This document shows positions 1 to 7,361 of a stretch of DNA of 64,000 bases, piece by piece (the first letter of the stretch is position 1; the number at the start of each line of letters is the position of its first letter). The DNA comes from DASSUW01 sp963759375 (GTDB taxonomy: Bacteria > Actinomycetota > Thermoleophilia > Solirubrobacterales > Solirubrobacteraceae), in the NCBI GenBank assembly GCA_963759375.1, contig CAVWYY010000001.1, positions 310,001 through 374,000 of the forward strand. The letters run 5' to 3'. The notes under the pieces were generated by a model. The model had not been told where the DNA came from. It saw nothing but the letters and a program-made list of their open reading frames with translations, and ran no database searches. Made by a program: the position numbers and the translations under genes.

Positions 1-566
1 TCCGGGCGCCGGCGGGCGTGCAGCAGCGTGGCCACGAGCGCGACGGCGGCGAACGTCGCAGCGTCGAGCAGCAGGGCGATCTCCGGCGTCCCAGCGGCCA
101 CGAGCGCAGCGCCGACGGGTGGCCCGAGCACCATCCCGGCGTAGCGGGCGGTCTCGACGAGGCCGTTGACCTCGGACAGCCGCTCCTCACCGGCCGCCAC
201 GGGCACGAGCGCGAACTCGGCGGGCTGGGCGATCGCCGCGCCGATCCCCACGAACATCGTCAGGACGAGCATCACGGCGAGCGAGCCGGTCGACAGCGCC
301 AGCGCGGTGGCGGCGATCGCCTGGGCGAGCGAGACGACGCGCAGCAGGTACGCGTTCTCGTAGCGGTCGGCCAGCCGCCCGGCGACGCCGCCGAGCAGGA
401 CCATCGGGCCGAACAGCGCCAGGAACATCGCGGACACGGCGAGCGCGGACCCGGTCGTCGCCTGGATGTGCAGGGCGAGCGGGACCCACAGCAGGAAGTC
501 GCCGAACGAGGAGACACCCACGGCGGCGACGATCAGGCGGACGTCACGGATGCGGAGCGCGGACAT
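1..566 (-). CDS. MFS transporter, N-terminal part (cut by window edge)
   Basis: Reading leftward from the ATG at 564-566 the frame stays open for 188 codons to the window edge, so the C-terminal half is missing. The product is strongly hydrophobic with about five membrane segments. Around residues 58-73 it carries the MFS motif A pattern GGVAGRLADRYENAYL (Gly...Asp-Arg) between helices 2 and 3. An early EFGDF-like helix 1 (SSFGDFLLWVPLAL) is typical of drug/efflux-type MFS proteins of the enterobactin-exporter kind. The substrate cannot be told. The gene diverges from the VOC gene that starts at 662, and no clear promoter hexamers are visible for it in the short gap. Confidence 0.85.
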   Translation of the reverse strand, partial: MSALRIRDVRLIVAAVGVSSFGDFLLWVPLALHIQATTGSALAVSAMFLALFGPMVLLGGVAGRLADRYENAYLLRVVSLAQAIAATALALSTGSLAVMLVLTMFVGIGAAIAQPAEFALVPVAAGEERLSEVNGLVETARYAGMVLGPPVGAALVAAGTPEIALLLDAATFAAVALVATLLHARRRP

Positions 567-661
567 GCGGCGAGTGTCCGCGGCCACCGTGCCACGACCG
601 TGAATCCAGCGTGATCACATCCGTCCAAGACGTCAGCGTCGCGTCCGCGTACGGTGCGGGC

Positions 662-1030
662 ATGGTCATCCCCACCTTCAAGTACGACGACGCCCCCGCG
701 GCGATCGACTTCCTCGAGCGCGCGTTCGGCTTCGAGCGCAAGAACGTGTTCGAGGGCGACGGACTGGTCCACCACGCCGAGCTCACGCACGGCCGCGGCA
801 TGGTCATGCTCGGCAGCGTCGGTGCCGGCGACCCGCAGTTCGAGACGAAGCGCTCGTCGGTCTACGTGATCGTCCCCGACGCCGACGCTGCGTACGAGCG
901 CGCGAAGGGCGCCGGCGCCGAGATCACGCGGGAGCTGCAGGACACCGACTACGGCTCGCGGGAGTTCGCGGCGCGCGATCCCGAGGGCAACGCTTGGAGC
1001 TTTGGCACGTACGACCCGTTTGCCAGCTGA
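662..1030 (+). CDS. VOC (glyoxalase/bleomycin-resistance fold) protein
   Basis: Encodes a 122-aa protein of the vicinal-oxygen-chelate fold. It shows two beta-alpha-beta halves: VIPTFKYDDAPAAIDFLERAFGF is PhnB/YccE-like at the N-terminus, and the C-terminal RDPEGNAWSFGTYDP is the classic VOC ending with the metal-ligand Glu position. The frame is open 17 codons further up, but the ATG at 662 matches the family N-terminus. A TACGGT box (650-655) sits 6 nt before it, as at other leaderless starts here. VOC proteins include dioxygenases, isomerases and drug-binding proteins; the substrate is unknown. The promoter of the following aromatic operon overlaps its stop codon. Confidence 0.8.
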   Translation: MVIPTFKYDDAPAAIDFLERAFGFERKNVFEGDGLVHHAELTHGRGMVMLGSVGAGDPQFETKRSSVYVIVPDADAAYERAKGAGAEITRELQDTDYGSREFAARDPEGNAWSFGTYDPFAS

Positions 1031-1048
1031 GGGCGCCCCTGCTACAAA
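1020..1048 (+). promoter_or_regulatory. Promoter of the aromatic leader/aroF operon
   Basis: TTGCCA (1020-1025) and TACAAA (1043-1048) are separated by exactly 17 bp, a near-consensus housekeeping promoter. It overlaps the end of the VOC gene. The expected transcript start is near 1055, only a few bases before the leader-peptide ATG at 1061. A second weak TAGAGT box at 1235-1240 could give a transcript that skips the leader. Confidence 0.6.
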
Positions 1049-1060
1049 TCTCAGACCGCG

Positions 1061-1153
1061 ATGTCCGATCGCCCCGCTCACCTGACGCTTCACACCGCGC
1101 CGCGGGGCTTCGGCTACGCCTATTTCTCCTACCGCACCTGGCGATTTAGCTAG
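1061..1153 (+). CDS. Aromatic-rich leader peptide (30 aa), putative attenuator of aroF
   Basis: A short frame from ATG 1061 to TAG 1151-1153 encodes 30 residues whose second half is GFGYAYFSYRTWRF: three Phe, three Tyr and one Trp within about 13 codons. Such a run of regulatory codons directly upstream of a biosynthetic gene is the hallmark of a transcription-attenuation leader peptide (trp, phe and his leaders are the classical cases). It lies 114 bp before aroF, the first committed step of aromatic synthesis. The stop codon is embedded in the left strand of a 10-bp stem (1152-1161 with 1206-1215). The composition is seen directly; the regulatory role is inferred. There is no Shine-Dalgarno site, so translation would be leaderless or nearly so. 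Confidence 0.65.
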   Translation: MSDRPAHLTLHTAPRGFGYAYFSYRTWRFS

Positions 1154-1215
1154 GCGCTCGGTCGGTGCGCACTCCGCGCCGCCACCGCAATCGGGGCCCC
1201 AGTGGCCGAGCGCCT
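1152..1215 (+). promoter_or_regulatory. Leader stem-loop between leader peptide and aroF
   Basis: AGGCGCTCGG (1152-1161) pairs perfectly with CCGAGCGCCT (1206-1215), extendable inward by three more pairs if G-U is allowed. The left strand begins inside the leader-peptide stop codon, so a ribosome there would mask it. Weaker alternatives (GCGC/GCGC near 1167-1179, GGCC/GGCC near 1195-1207) lie inside the loop. No U-run follows, so a classical intrinsic terminator is not supported. Rho-dependent termination or an anti-structure is possible. Confidence 0.5.
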
Positions 1216-1266
1216 TGCAACGGCGGATCGTTCGTAGAGTGTGGATCGACTTAGGAGAAGCAGCAG

Positions 1267-2292
1267 ATGATGATCGTGATGAAGGCGGGAGCGACCGAGA
1301 CGGAGATCCAGTCCGTCATCGACCGCATCGAGTCCGTCGGAGCCCGCGCCCACCCCTCGCGCGGCGAGGAGGTCACCGTGATCGGCGCGATCGGCGATCG
1401 CGAGCACGTGGCCCGGCTCGGCCTCGAGGGTGCACCCGGCGTCGCCCAGGTCGTACCGATCCTCAAGCCGTACAAGCTCGCCTCCACGCAGGTACGAGTC
1501 GGCGAGCGAACGGTCGTCGACGTCGAGGGACGAAAGATCGGCGGTGAGCACTTCTCGCTCATCGCCGGGCCGTGCACCGTCGAGTCGCGCGACCAGACCC
1601 TGATCACCGCGCGCGCCGTGCGCGACGCCGGCGCCTCGCTGTTCCGCGGCGGCGCCTACAAGCCCCGCACCTCGCCCTACGCCTTCCAGGGCCTCGGGCA
1701 GGAGGGCCTGCGGCTGCTCGCCGAGGCCAAGGAGGAGACCGGCCTGCCGATCGTCACCGAGCTGATGGACGCGCGGGACATCGAGGCCGTCGTCGCCGTC
1801 GCCGACGTGATCCAGATCGGCGCGCGCAACATGCAGAACTACCCGCTGCTCTCCGAGATCGGCCGGGCCGGCAAGCCGGTGCTGATCAAGCGCGGCCTGT
1901 CCTCGACGCTCGAGGAGCTGCTGATGGCGGCGGAGTACGTCCTCAAGGAGGGCAACCCCAACGTCCTGCTGTGCGAGCGCGGCATCCGCACGTTCGAGAC
2001 GGCGTACCGCTTCACGCTCGACCTCACCGCGATCCCGGTGCTCAAGGAGCTCACGCACCTGCCCGTGATCGTCGACCCCAGCCATGCCGCCGGCCGGCGC
2101 GCGCTGGTGACCCCGCTGTCGCTGGCGGCCGCCGCCGCGGGGGCCGACGGGATCATCGTCGAGGTGCACCCGCAGCCGGAGGAGGCGATCTGCGACGGCC
2201 CGCAGCAGCTGTACGCCGATCGCTTCGCCGAGTACGCCGAGCAGGTCGAGCGCGCCGCCGCGGTCGCCGGCAAAGTGCTCAGCAGCGTCTGA
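1267..2292 (+). CDS. aroF: 3-deoxy-7-phosphoheptulonate (DAHP) synthase
   Basis: Condenses phosphoenolpyruvate and erythrose 4-phosphate, the entry step of the shikimate pathway. The 341-aa protein is the type I-beta form. It has an N-terminal ferredoxin-like regulatory domain (about residues 1-75), then a TIM barrel with LIAGPCTVES (metal-binding Cys), GGAYKPRTSPYAFQG, KRGLSSTLEE, LCERGIRTFE and DPSHAAGRR. The ATG at 1267 is preceded by AGGAGAAG (a good ribosome site, 1253-1260), unlike most genes here. Its TGA overlaps the ATG of tyrA (TGATG), so the two are probably translationally coupled. The N-terminal domain suggests allosteric control by aromatic end products, on top of the aromatic leader peptide upstream. 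Confidence 0.95.
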   Translation: MMIVMKAGATETEIQSVIDRIESVGARAHPSRGEEVTVIGAIGDREHVARLGLEGAPGVAQVVPILKPYKLASTQVRVGERTVVDVEGRKIGGEHFSLIAGPCTVESRDQTLITARAVRDAGASLFRGGAYKPRTSPYAFQGLGQEGLRLLAEAKEETGLPIVTELMDARDIEAVVAVADVIQIGARNMQNYPLLSEIGRAGKPVLIKRGLSSTLEELLMAAEYVLKEGNPNVLLCERGIRTFETAYRFTLDLTAIPVLKELTHLPVIVDPSHAAGRRALVTPLSLAAAAAGADGIIVEVHPQPEEAICDGPQQLYADRFAEYAEQVERAAAVAGKVLSSV

Positions 2293-3383
2293 TGGCCGCT
2301 GGTCCGCGCCGGCCCGTCGTGGCCGTGGTCGGCGTGGGCTTGATCGGCGGGTCGATCGGGCTGGCCGCGCGTGAGCGCCTGGGCGCGCGCGTGCGCGGCC
2401 ACGACCCGGCGGACGGCGTGCTCGCCCGCGCCGCCGAGCTGGGCGCGGTCGACGAGCAGTGCGGCTCGGCGGCCGAGGCGGTGAGCGGCGCGGACGTGGC
2501 GTTCGTGGCCGCGCCGGTGGGCGCGTTGCCCGACGTGGCCCGCGAGGTGCTCGAGGCCGCCGGTGAGGAGTGCGTGGTCACCGACGTCGGCTCGACCAAG
2601 CGGTCGGTGGTCGCGGCGGTCGACGACCCGCGGTTCATCGGCGGCCACCCGCTGGCCGGCGCCGAGACCGCCGGGGTCGAGCACGCGCGCGCCGACCTGT
2701 TCGACGGCGCCACCTGGTACCTGACGCCGACGGCGCGGACCGGCGGGATCCTCTACGAGCGCCTGCACCGCATGCTGGTCGATCTCGGGGCGCACCCGTC
2801 GGCGCTCGACGCCGAGACGCACGACGCGCTGCTGGCGACCGTCTCCCATCTCCCGCACGTGCTCGCCAACGTGCTGGTCGCGCGCGCGGCGCGCGTGCTG
2901 TCCGACGAGGGCGAGCGACTGCCGGCCACGGGCCCGTCGTTCCGCGACGCCACCCGCGTGGCCGGCGCCAACACGAGCATCTGGCGCGACATCTACCTGG
3001 CCAACGCCGATGCGTTGGTGGCTGCCATCGACGACACGGTGGCCCGGCTCGCCGAGGTCCGCGCCGCGCTGGAGGCGCGCGACGGCGCCGCGGTGGCCGC
3101 GTGGAACGACGGCGCGCGCGACGAGCGGCGGCGGCTGCTCGAGGCCGACCTGGCCGGCGGCGAGGTGCACGAGCTGCGCGTGGCCGTGCCGAACCGGCCG
3201 GGCGTGGTCGCCGAGGTCGCGCTCGCGCTCGGGCGGGCAGGCGTCAACATCCTCGACATGGCGCTCTACCCGGCCTCGGACATGTCCTCCGGCACGATCG
3301 CGCTGTGGATCGCCGGCGAGCGGATGGCGACCGAGGCGCAGGAGCTCGTCGAGGGCCTCGGCCTCACGGTGGCGCGGGCATGA
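2292..3383 (+). CDS. tyrA: Prephenate dehydrogenase with ACT domain
   Basis: Oxidatively decarboxylates prephenate to 4-hydroxyphenylpyruvate in tyrosine synthesis. The 363-aa protein has an N-terminal Rossmann motif GVGLIGGSIG (about residues 14-23), the catalytic GGHPLAGAE histidine region (about 115) and the helical SHLPHVLANVLVARA dimer region. The C-terminal ACT domain is about residues 285-355 (ELRVAVPNRPGVVAEVALAL), which in this family binds tyrosine for feedback inhibition. It starts at the ATG overlapping the aroF stop and ends overlapping the aroA start (ATGA at 3380-3383), so aroF-tyrA-aroA form one tightly packed operon. Prephenate rather than arogenate specificity is assumed from annotation habit, not proven by the sequence. 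Confidence 0.93.
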   Translation: MAAGPRRPVVAVVGVGLIGGSIGLAARERLGARVRGHDPADGVLARAAELGAVDEQCGSAAEAVSGADVAFVAAPVGALPDVAREVLEAAGEECVVTDVGSTKRSVVAAVDDPRFIGGHPLAGAETAGVEHARADLFDGATWYLTPTARTGGILYERLHRMLVDLGAHPSALDAETHDALLATVSHLPHVLANVLVARAARVLSDEGERLPATGPSFRDATRVAGANTSIWRDIYLANADALVAAIDDTVARLAEVRAALEARDGAAVAAWNDGARDERRRLLEADLAGGEVHELRVAVPNRPGVVAEVALALGRAGVNILDMALYPASDMSSGTIALWIAGERMATEAQELVEGLGLTVARA

Positions 3384-4678
3384 ACGTCCGCTTTGCCCCC
3401 GACGGCCCGCTCCGCGGCGCGATCGCCGTCCCGGCCGACAAGTCGCTCTCGCACCGCGCCGCCCTGTTCGCGGCGATGGCCGACGAGCCGGTCGAGGTCA
3501 CCGGCTACCTCGACGCGGCGGACACGAACTCGACGCTCGCGGCCGTGCAGGCGCTCGGCGCGCTGGTCGAACGGCGCGACGGCTCGCTGGTGATCCGCGG
3601 CGTCGGCCTGCGGGCGGCGGCGCCGGTCGCCGGCGCGATCGACGTCGGCAACGCCGGCACGCTGATGCGCCTGCTCCCCGGCTGGCTGGCCGGGCAGGAG
3701 GGCGGGAGCTGGACGCTCGACGGCGATGCGTCGATCCGCCGCCGGCCCGTCGACCGGGTGGCGACGCCGCTGGCGGAGATGGGCGCGCGGATCGAGGCCA
3801 CCGAGGGCCGCTTCCCGCCGTTCACCGTGACCGGCAGCGCCCTCCACGGGATCGAGTACGAGCTGCCGGTGGCCTCCGCCCAGATCAAGTCGTGCGTGCT
3901 GCTGGCCGGGCTGCTCGCGTCCGGCCCGACCACGGTCGTCGAGCCGATCCCGACCCGCGATCACACCGAGCGGATGCTCGCGGCCGCCGGCGTGCGGGTC
4001 ACGCGAGAGGGCGACCGCGTGACGGTCGCCGCCCAGGACGAGCTCGAGCTCGGCGCGCTGCACGTGCCGGGCGACCCGTCCTCGGCAGCGTTCCTGGCCG
4101 CCGCCGCGGTGCTCGTGCCCGGCTCGCGGATCGTGCTCGAGGGCATGTGCGCGAACTGGACGCGGACCGGCTTCTTCCGGATCCTGCAGCGCATGGGCGG
4201 CGTCGTCGTGGGCCCGCTCGAGGAGCCGGGCGCGGCCGCGCCCGACCGCGAGCCGGTGGCCGAGATCGACGTCGCCTACGGGCCGCTGGTGGGCACGACG
4301 GTCGAGCGCGGCGAGGTGCCGCTCGCCATCGACGAGCTGCCGCTCGTCGCCCTGCTCGGCTGCTTCGCCGAGGGCCAGACCGTCGTGCGCGGCGCGGGCG
4401 AGCTGCGCCTGAAGGAGAGCGACCGGATCGCCACGGTGGTCGACGGGCTGAGCGGTCTCGGCGCGACGATCGAGGCGACCGACGACGGCTTCGTGGTCGA
4501 GGGCGGCGACGGCCTGCGCGGTGGGTCGATCGACGCCCACGGCGACCACCGCCTGGCCATGCTCGGCGCGGTCGCCGGCCTGGCCTCGCGCGACGGCGTC
4601 GAGGTCGTCGGCATGGAGGCCGCTGCCGTGTCGTACCCGGGCTTCGAAGCCGACGTCGCTGCGCTGCGCGGCTCGTGA
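3380..4678 (+). CDS. aroA: 3-phosphoshikimate 1-carboxyvinyltransferase (EPSP synthase)
   Basis: Transfers enolpyruvyl from PEP to shikimate 3-phosphate. The 432-aa length and motifs are complete: DKSLSHRAAL (active-site Lys, about residue 20), GNAGTLMRLLPG (PEP site), RRPVDRVATPL, SAQIKSCVLLAGLLASG, PGDPSSAAFL, DELPLVALLG (catalytic Asp), LRLKESDRIATV and HGDHRLAML. The PEP-site stretch differs from the enterobacterial GNAGTAMRPL form: Leu replaces Ala, and Leu-Pro follows the Arg. Glyphosate response therefore cannot be predicted by simple analogy. Translation is coupled to tyrA by ATGA and to the next gene by GTGA. Confidence 0.96.
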   Translation: MNVRFAPDGPLRGAIAVPADKSLSHRAALFAAMADEPVEVTGYLDAADTNSTLAAVQALGALVERRDGSLVIRGVGLRAAAPVAGAIDVGNAGTLMRLLPGWLAGQEGGSWTLDGDASIRRRPVDRVATPLAEMGARIEATEGRFPPFTVTGSALHGIEYELPVASAQIKSCVLLAGLLASGPTTVVEPIPTRDHTERMLAAAGVRVTREGDRVTVAAQDELELGALHVPGDPSSAAFLAAAAVLVPGSRIVLEGMCANWTRTGFFRILQRMGGVVVGPLEEPGAAAPDREPVAEIDVAYGPLVGTTVERGEVPLAIDELPLVALLGCFAEGQTVVRGAGELRLKESDRIATVVDGLSGLGATIEATDDGFVVEGGDGLRGGSIDAHGDHRLAMLGAVAGLASRDGVEVVGMEAAAVSYPGFEADVAALRGS

Positions 4679-5262
4679 GCGGCCAGTTCCACTTCCACCC
4701 GGACGAGTACATCGCGCTGATGGAGTCCGAGCTGCCGGACTACTACCGGCTGCAGGACGAGACCGCCGCGGCGACCGGCGCGGGCGCGTCGCGGCTGCTC
4801 GAGCTCGGCACCGGCACGGGGGAGACCGCACTGCGTGTGCTGCGCCGTCATCCCGGCGCGGCGCTCGTCGGGGTCGACGTCAGCGACGACATGCTCGCGG
4901 TGGCACGCGAGCGGCTGCCGGGAGCGGACCTACGGGTGGCGCGCCTCGAGGACCCGCTGCCGCCCGGCCCGTTCGACCTCGTCTTCTCGGCGCTCTGCAT
5001 CCACCACCTCGACGGGCCGGGGAAGGCCGACCTGTTCCGGCGGGTCGCGGGGGTGCTGTCGCCCGGCGGGCGCTTCGTGATCGGCGACGTCGTCGTGCCC
5101 GACGATCCCGCCGACGCGGTGACGCCGTTGGGCCCGGGCTACGACATGCCGAGCCGGGTCGACGAGCAGCTGGCCTGGCTGGCCGATGCGGGGTTCTCCG
5201 CCTCCGTGGTCTGGACAGCCCGAGACCTCGCGGTCGTCCTCGGGCGAACCCCGGCTGGGTAG
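4675..5262 (+). CDS. Class I SAM-dependent methyltransferase
   Basis: Encodes a 195-aa methyltransferase with motif I LLELGTGTGETALR (about residue 41), the acidic post-I loop GVDVSDDML, and a FDLVFSALCIHHL motif IV region, like small UbiE/tellurite-type enzymes. The GTG at 4675 overlaps the aroA stop (GTGA), placing it at the end of the aromatic operon. The substrate is unknown; a link to aromatic metabolism is only positional. The last codons (GRTPAG) and the TAG stop lie inside the left arm of repeat element 1 (CGAACC...GGGTAG), so the repeat has supplied this gene's C-terminus and stop. Confidence 0.85.
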   Translation: MSGQFHFHPDEYIALMESELPDYYRLQDETAAATGAGASRLLELGTGTGETALRVLRRHPGAALVGVDVSDDMLAVARERLPGADLRVARLEDPLPPGPFDLVFSALCIHHLDGPGKADLFRRVAGVLSPGGRFVIGDVVVPDDPADAVTPLGPGYDMPSRVDEQLAWLADAGFSASVVWTARDLAVVLGRTPAG

Positions 5263-5384
5263 GGGGTCAGAGAACCAACGCACCGGTTTCGCGTGGGGCG
5301 GATTAGGCGCGTATAGCGAGCATTTCCCGACCCACGCGAAACTGGTAGATCAGCGCCTCCCTACCCAGCCGCAGTTGACGTTCG
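5245..5384. repeat. Arm-bounded palindromic element, copy 1
   Basis: First of five related intergenic elements. The right arm (5354-5384) is full length (CGCCTCCCTACCCAGCCGCA, then GTTGACGTTCG). The left arm (5245-5264) is its inverse but lacks several bases near the outer end. The core holds a perfect 12-bp inverted repeat, GTTTCGCGTGGG (5286-5297) with CCCACGCGAAAC (5331-5342). Its 33-nt loop contains TATAGCGAGCATTTC, a string that recurs almost exactly in copy 5. It lies between the convergent methyltransferase and MocR genes and provides the former's stop codon. Confidence 0.85.
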
Positions 5385-6699
5385 TCAGGCGGCGCGCGTC
5401 CGCCGGGGCGGGGAGGCGGCGCGCCTCACGGCGTCCGCCAGCGCCGGGGCCTCCTCGACTCCGACCGTGGCGGTGGTGATGCGGATCGCGGCGCCGCCGG
5501 TCAGCCGGTACGGCCGGCCTGCGGCGACCGCCCAGCCCTCGGACAGCAGGGCGCCGACCGCGAAGTCCTCGTCGTCGACCGGCACCCACAGGTTGATGCC
5601 GCTCGGCGGCACCGGCAGCCCGAGCAGCGCCGCCAGTGCGGCGCGGCGCTCGGCGTAGACCGACGAGGCGCGCGCGACGACCGCCATCACCTCGTCGTCG
5701 GACCACAACCGCGCGACGAGCCGCTGGACGATGCCGGTGACCCAGCCCGGCCCGAGCGACTGGCGGCCCTCGACGCGGGCGAGGGTCGTGTCGTCGCCGG
5801 CCAGCACGGCGAGCCGCAGGTCGGGGCCGAGCCACTTGGACACCGAGCGCACCGCGGCCCAGCGCTCGCGGCCGGGCTCGACAAGCGTGTGCCAGGGCGT
5901 GCCGGCCACCGGCCCGAGATGGTCGTCCTCGACGAACGAGGACCGAGTCGCTCAGCACCGAGCGCAGCTCGGCCGCCCGCTCGGCGTCCAGGGCCGCGCC
6001 CAGCGGGTTGTGGCCGCGCGGCGTGAGCACCACGGCGCGCGCCCCCGCGGCCTGCGCGGCCGCCAGCGCGCGCGGCCGCATGCCCCGCGCGTCGACGGCC
6101 ACGCCTTCCAGGCGCAGGCCGAGCGCGCGAGCGAGGTCGTGCACTCCCGGCCAGCCGGGATCCTCGACCGCGAGGACGTCGCCGGGGGAGAGGTGGGCGG
6201 CGAGGACGCGCTCGATGCCGTCGAGCGCGCCGTTGACCACGCACAGACGCCCGGCGGGGACGCCGTCGGCCGCCAGCGCCGCGCCGGCGACCGCCGCGAG
6301 CTCGGGCAGCATCGGCTCGCCGCCGTAGCTGCGGTGCGGCGCTTCGATCGCGTGCAGCGTCCCGTCGAGCGAGGGGAGCAGCGCCGTGTCGGGGCTCCCG
6401 GTCACGAGGTCGCGCGCGCCCTCCGGCACCGCCCAGCCGGCCCGCGCCGGTCGCAGCGGCGGGCGCTCGGCCACGCGCGTGCCCGAGCGCGGACGCGAGA
6501 CGACGACGCCGCGGCGGCGCAGCTCCGCGAGCGCGGCCGCGACCGTCGTCGGGCTCACGTCGAGCGCGTCCGCCAGCCGGCGCACCGAGGGGAGCGGCTC
6601 GCCCGCCGCCAGCCGCCCGGCGGCGATCGACGCCTCGACGCTCGCGACGATCTCGCTTGCCGACGAGCCGCTGATCCGGTACTGTTCCGGCACAGTCAA
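5385..6699 (-). CDS. MocR/GabR-family regulator (one frameshift)
   Basis: A GntR-type winged helix (residues 1-70; LPSVRRLADALDVSPTTVAAAL) is fused to an aminotransferase-like domain that binds PLP. The PLP-lysine context is VRSVSKWLGPDLRLAVLAG. The frame breaks near 5932-5939: on the coding strand the sequence reads CTCGTTCGTCGAG, and removing one T restores VLVVEDDH, the usual MocR sequence. With that correction the protein is about 437 aa, full length. It starts at TTG 6697-6699 or at GTG 6691-6693. It diverges from a PNPOx-fold gene, the standard arrangement for MocR regulators of vitamin-B6-related genes. A nested dyad centred on its start codon is the likely operator. Confidence 0.82.
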
Positions 6700-6718
6700 C
6701 TAACTGTAACAGAACAGT
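6681..6718. promoter_or_regulatory. Nested dyad operator between MocR and PNPOx genes
   Basis: ACTGTTC (6681-6687) mirrors GAACAGT (6712-6718), and inside it ACAGT (6692-6696) mirrors ACTGT (6703-6707). Both pairs share the same centre (6699.5), which falls on the MocR start codon, and the right end covers the GTG start of the divergent gene. This geometry fits autoregulation together with control of the divergent gene. The protein-binding role is inferred. Confidence 0.55.
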
Positions 6719-7346
6719 GCTCAAGACGCCACGAACCAAACTCCGCAGGGTCCCCAACCGCGGCTTCCACGACCGCGACACGATCGACGCGATCCTCGAC
6801 GAGGCGCTCATCGGCCACCTCGGCTTCGTGCACGACGGCAAGCCGGCCGTGATCCCGACGTTGCAGGCGCGCGTCGGCGACGAGGTGCTGATCCACGGCT
6901 CGGCCGCCAGCCGCGCGCTGCGCGCGCTCGAGGACGGCATCGACGCCTGCCTCACGGTCACGCTGGTCGACGGCATCGTGCTCGCGCGCTCGGCGTTCCA
7001 CCACTCGATGAACTACCGCTCGGTCGTCCTCTACGGGAAGGCGCGGCCGATCACCGGCGCGGAGCCGCTCGAGGCCGCGCTGGAGGCGTTCACCGAGAAG
7101 CTCGTGCCCGGCCGCTGGGCCGACGTGCGCTGGCCCACGGCCAAGGAGCTCAAGGGCACCGCCGTGCTCGCGCTGCCGATCGAAGAGGGCTCGGCGAAGG
7201 TGCGTACCGGGCCGCCGGTCGACGACGACGAGGACTACGACCTCGACGTCTGGGCCGGCGTCGTCCCGCTCCGGCTCACCGCGAGCCCGGCGATCCCGGA
7301 CCCAGCGCTCCGCGAGGGCATTCCGCAGCCCGCCTACGTCGCCTAA
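6717..7346 (+). CDS. Pyridoxamine 5'-phosphate oxidase-fold (FMN-binding) protein
   Basis: A 209-aa split-barrel flavin-binding protein of the nitroimidazole-resistance/PNPOx-like group. The N-terminus (RRVPNRGFHDRDTIDAIL) and the barrel (LGFVHDGKPAVIPTLQARVGD, ARSAFHHSMNYRSVVLYGKA) are typical, with His-His-Ser-Met-Asn-Tyr-Arg contacting the cofactor region in the family. It starts at GTG 6717, inside the dyad shared with the divergent MocR gene, so transcription is probably leaderless and MocR-controlled. The family reduces or oxidises small molecules with FMN; the actual substrate, and whether it makes PLP, is not visible. Confidence 0.85.
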   Translation: MLKTPRTKLRRVPNRGFHDRDTIDAILDEALIGHLGFVHDGKPAVIPTLQARVGDEVLIHGSAASRALRALEDGIDACLTVTLVDGIVLARSAFHHSMNYRSVVLYGKARPITGAEPLEAALEAFTEKLVPGRWADVRWPTAKELKGTAVLALPIEEGSAKVRTGPPVDDDEDYDLDVWAGVVPLRLTASPAIPDPALREGIPQPAYVA

Positions 7347-7347
7347 C

Positions 7348-7353
7348 TAAGCT
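7348..7353 (+). promoter_or_regulatory. -10 box of cmk (leaderless type)
   Basis: TAAGCT lies 8 nt before the cmk GTG at 7362, with no Shine-Dalgarno site and no convincing -35. It follows the pattern seen at metK, priA, def, cysH, rpmB and others in this window. Confidence 0.5.
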
Positions 7354-7361
7354 CTCCCGCC

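Noticed and set aside
5385..5932. MocR C-terminal half as an independent aminotransferase gene
   Set aside because: It starts mid-domain and joins the N-terminal half perfectly when one base is dropped.
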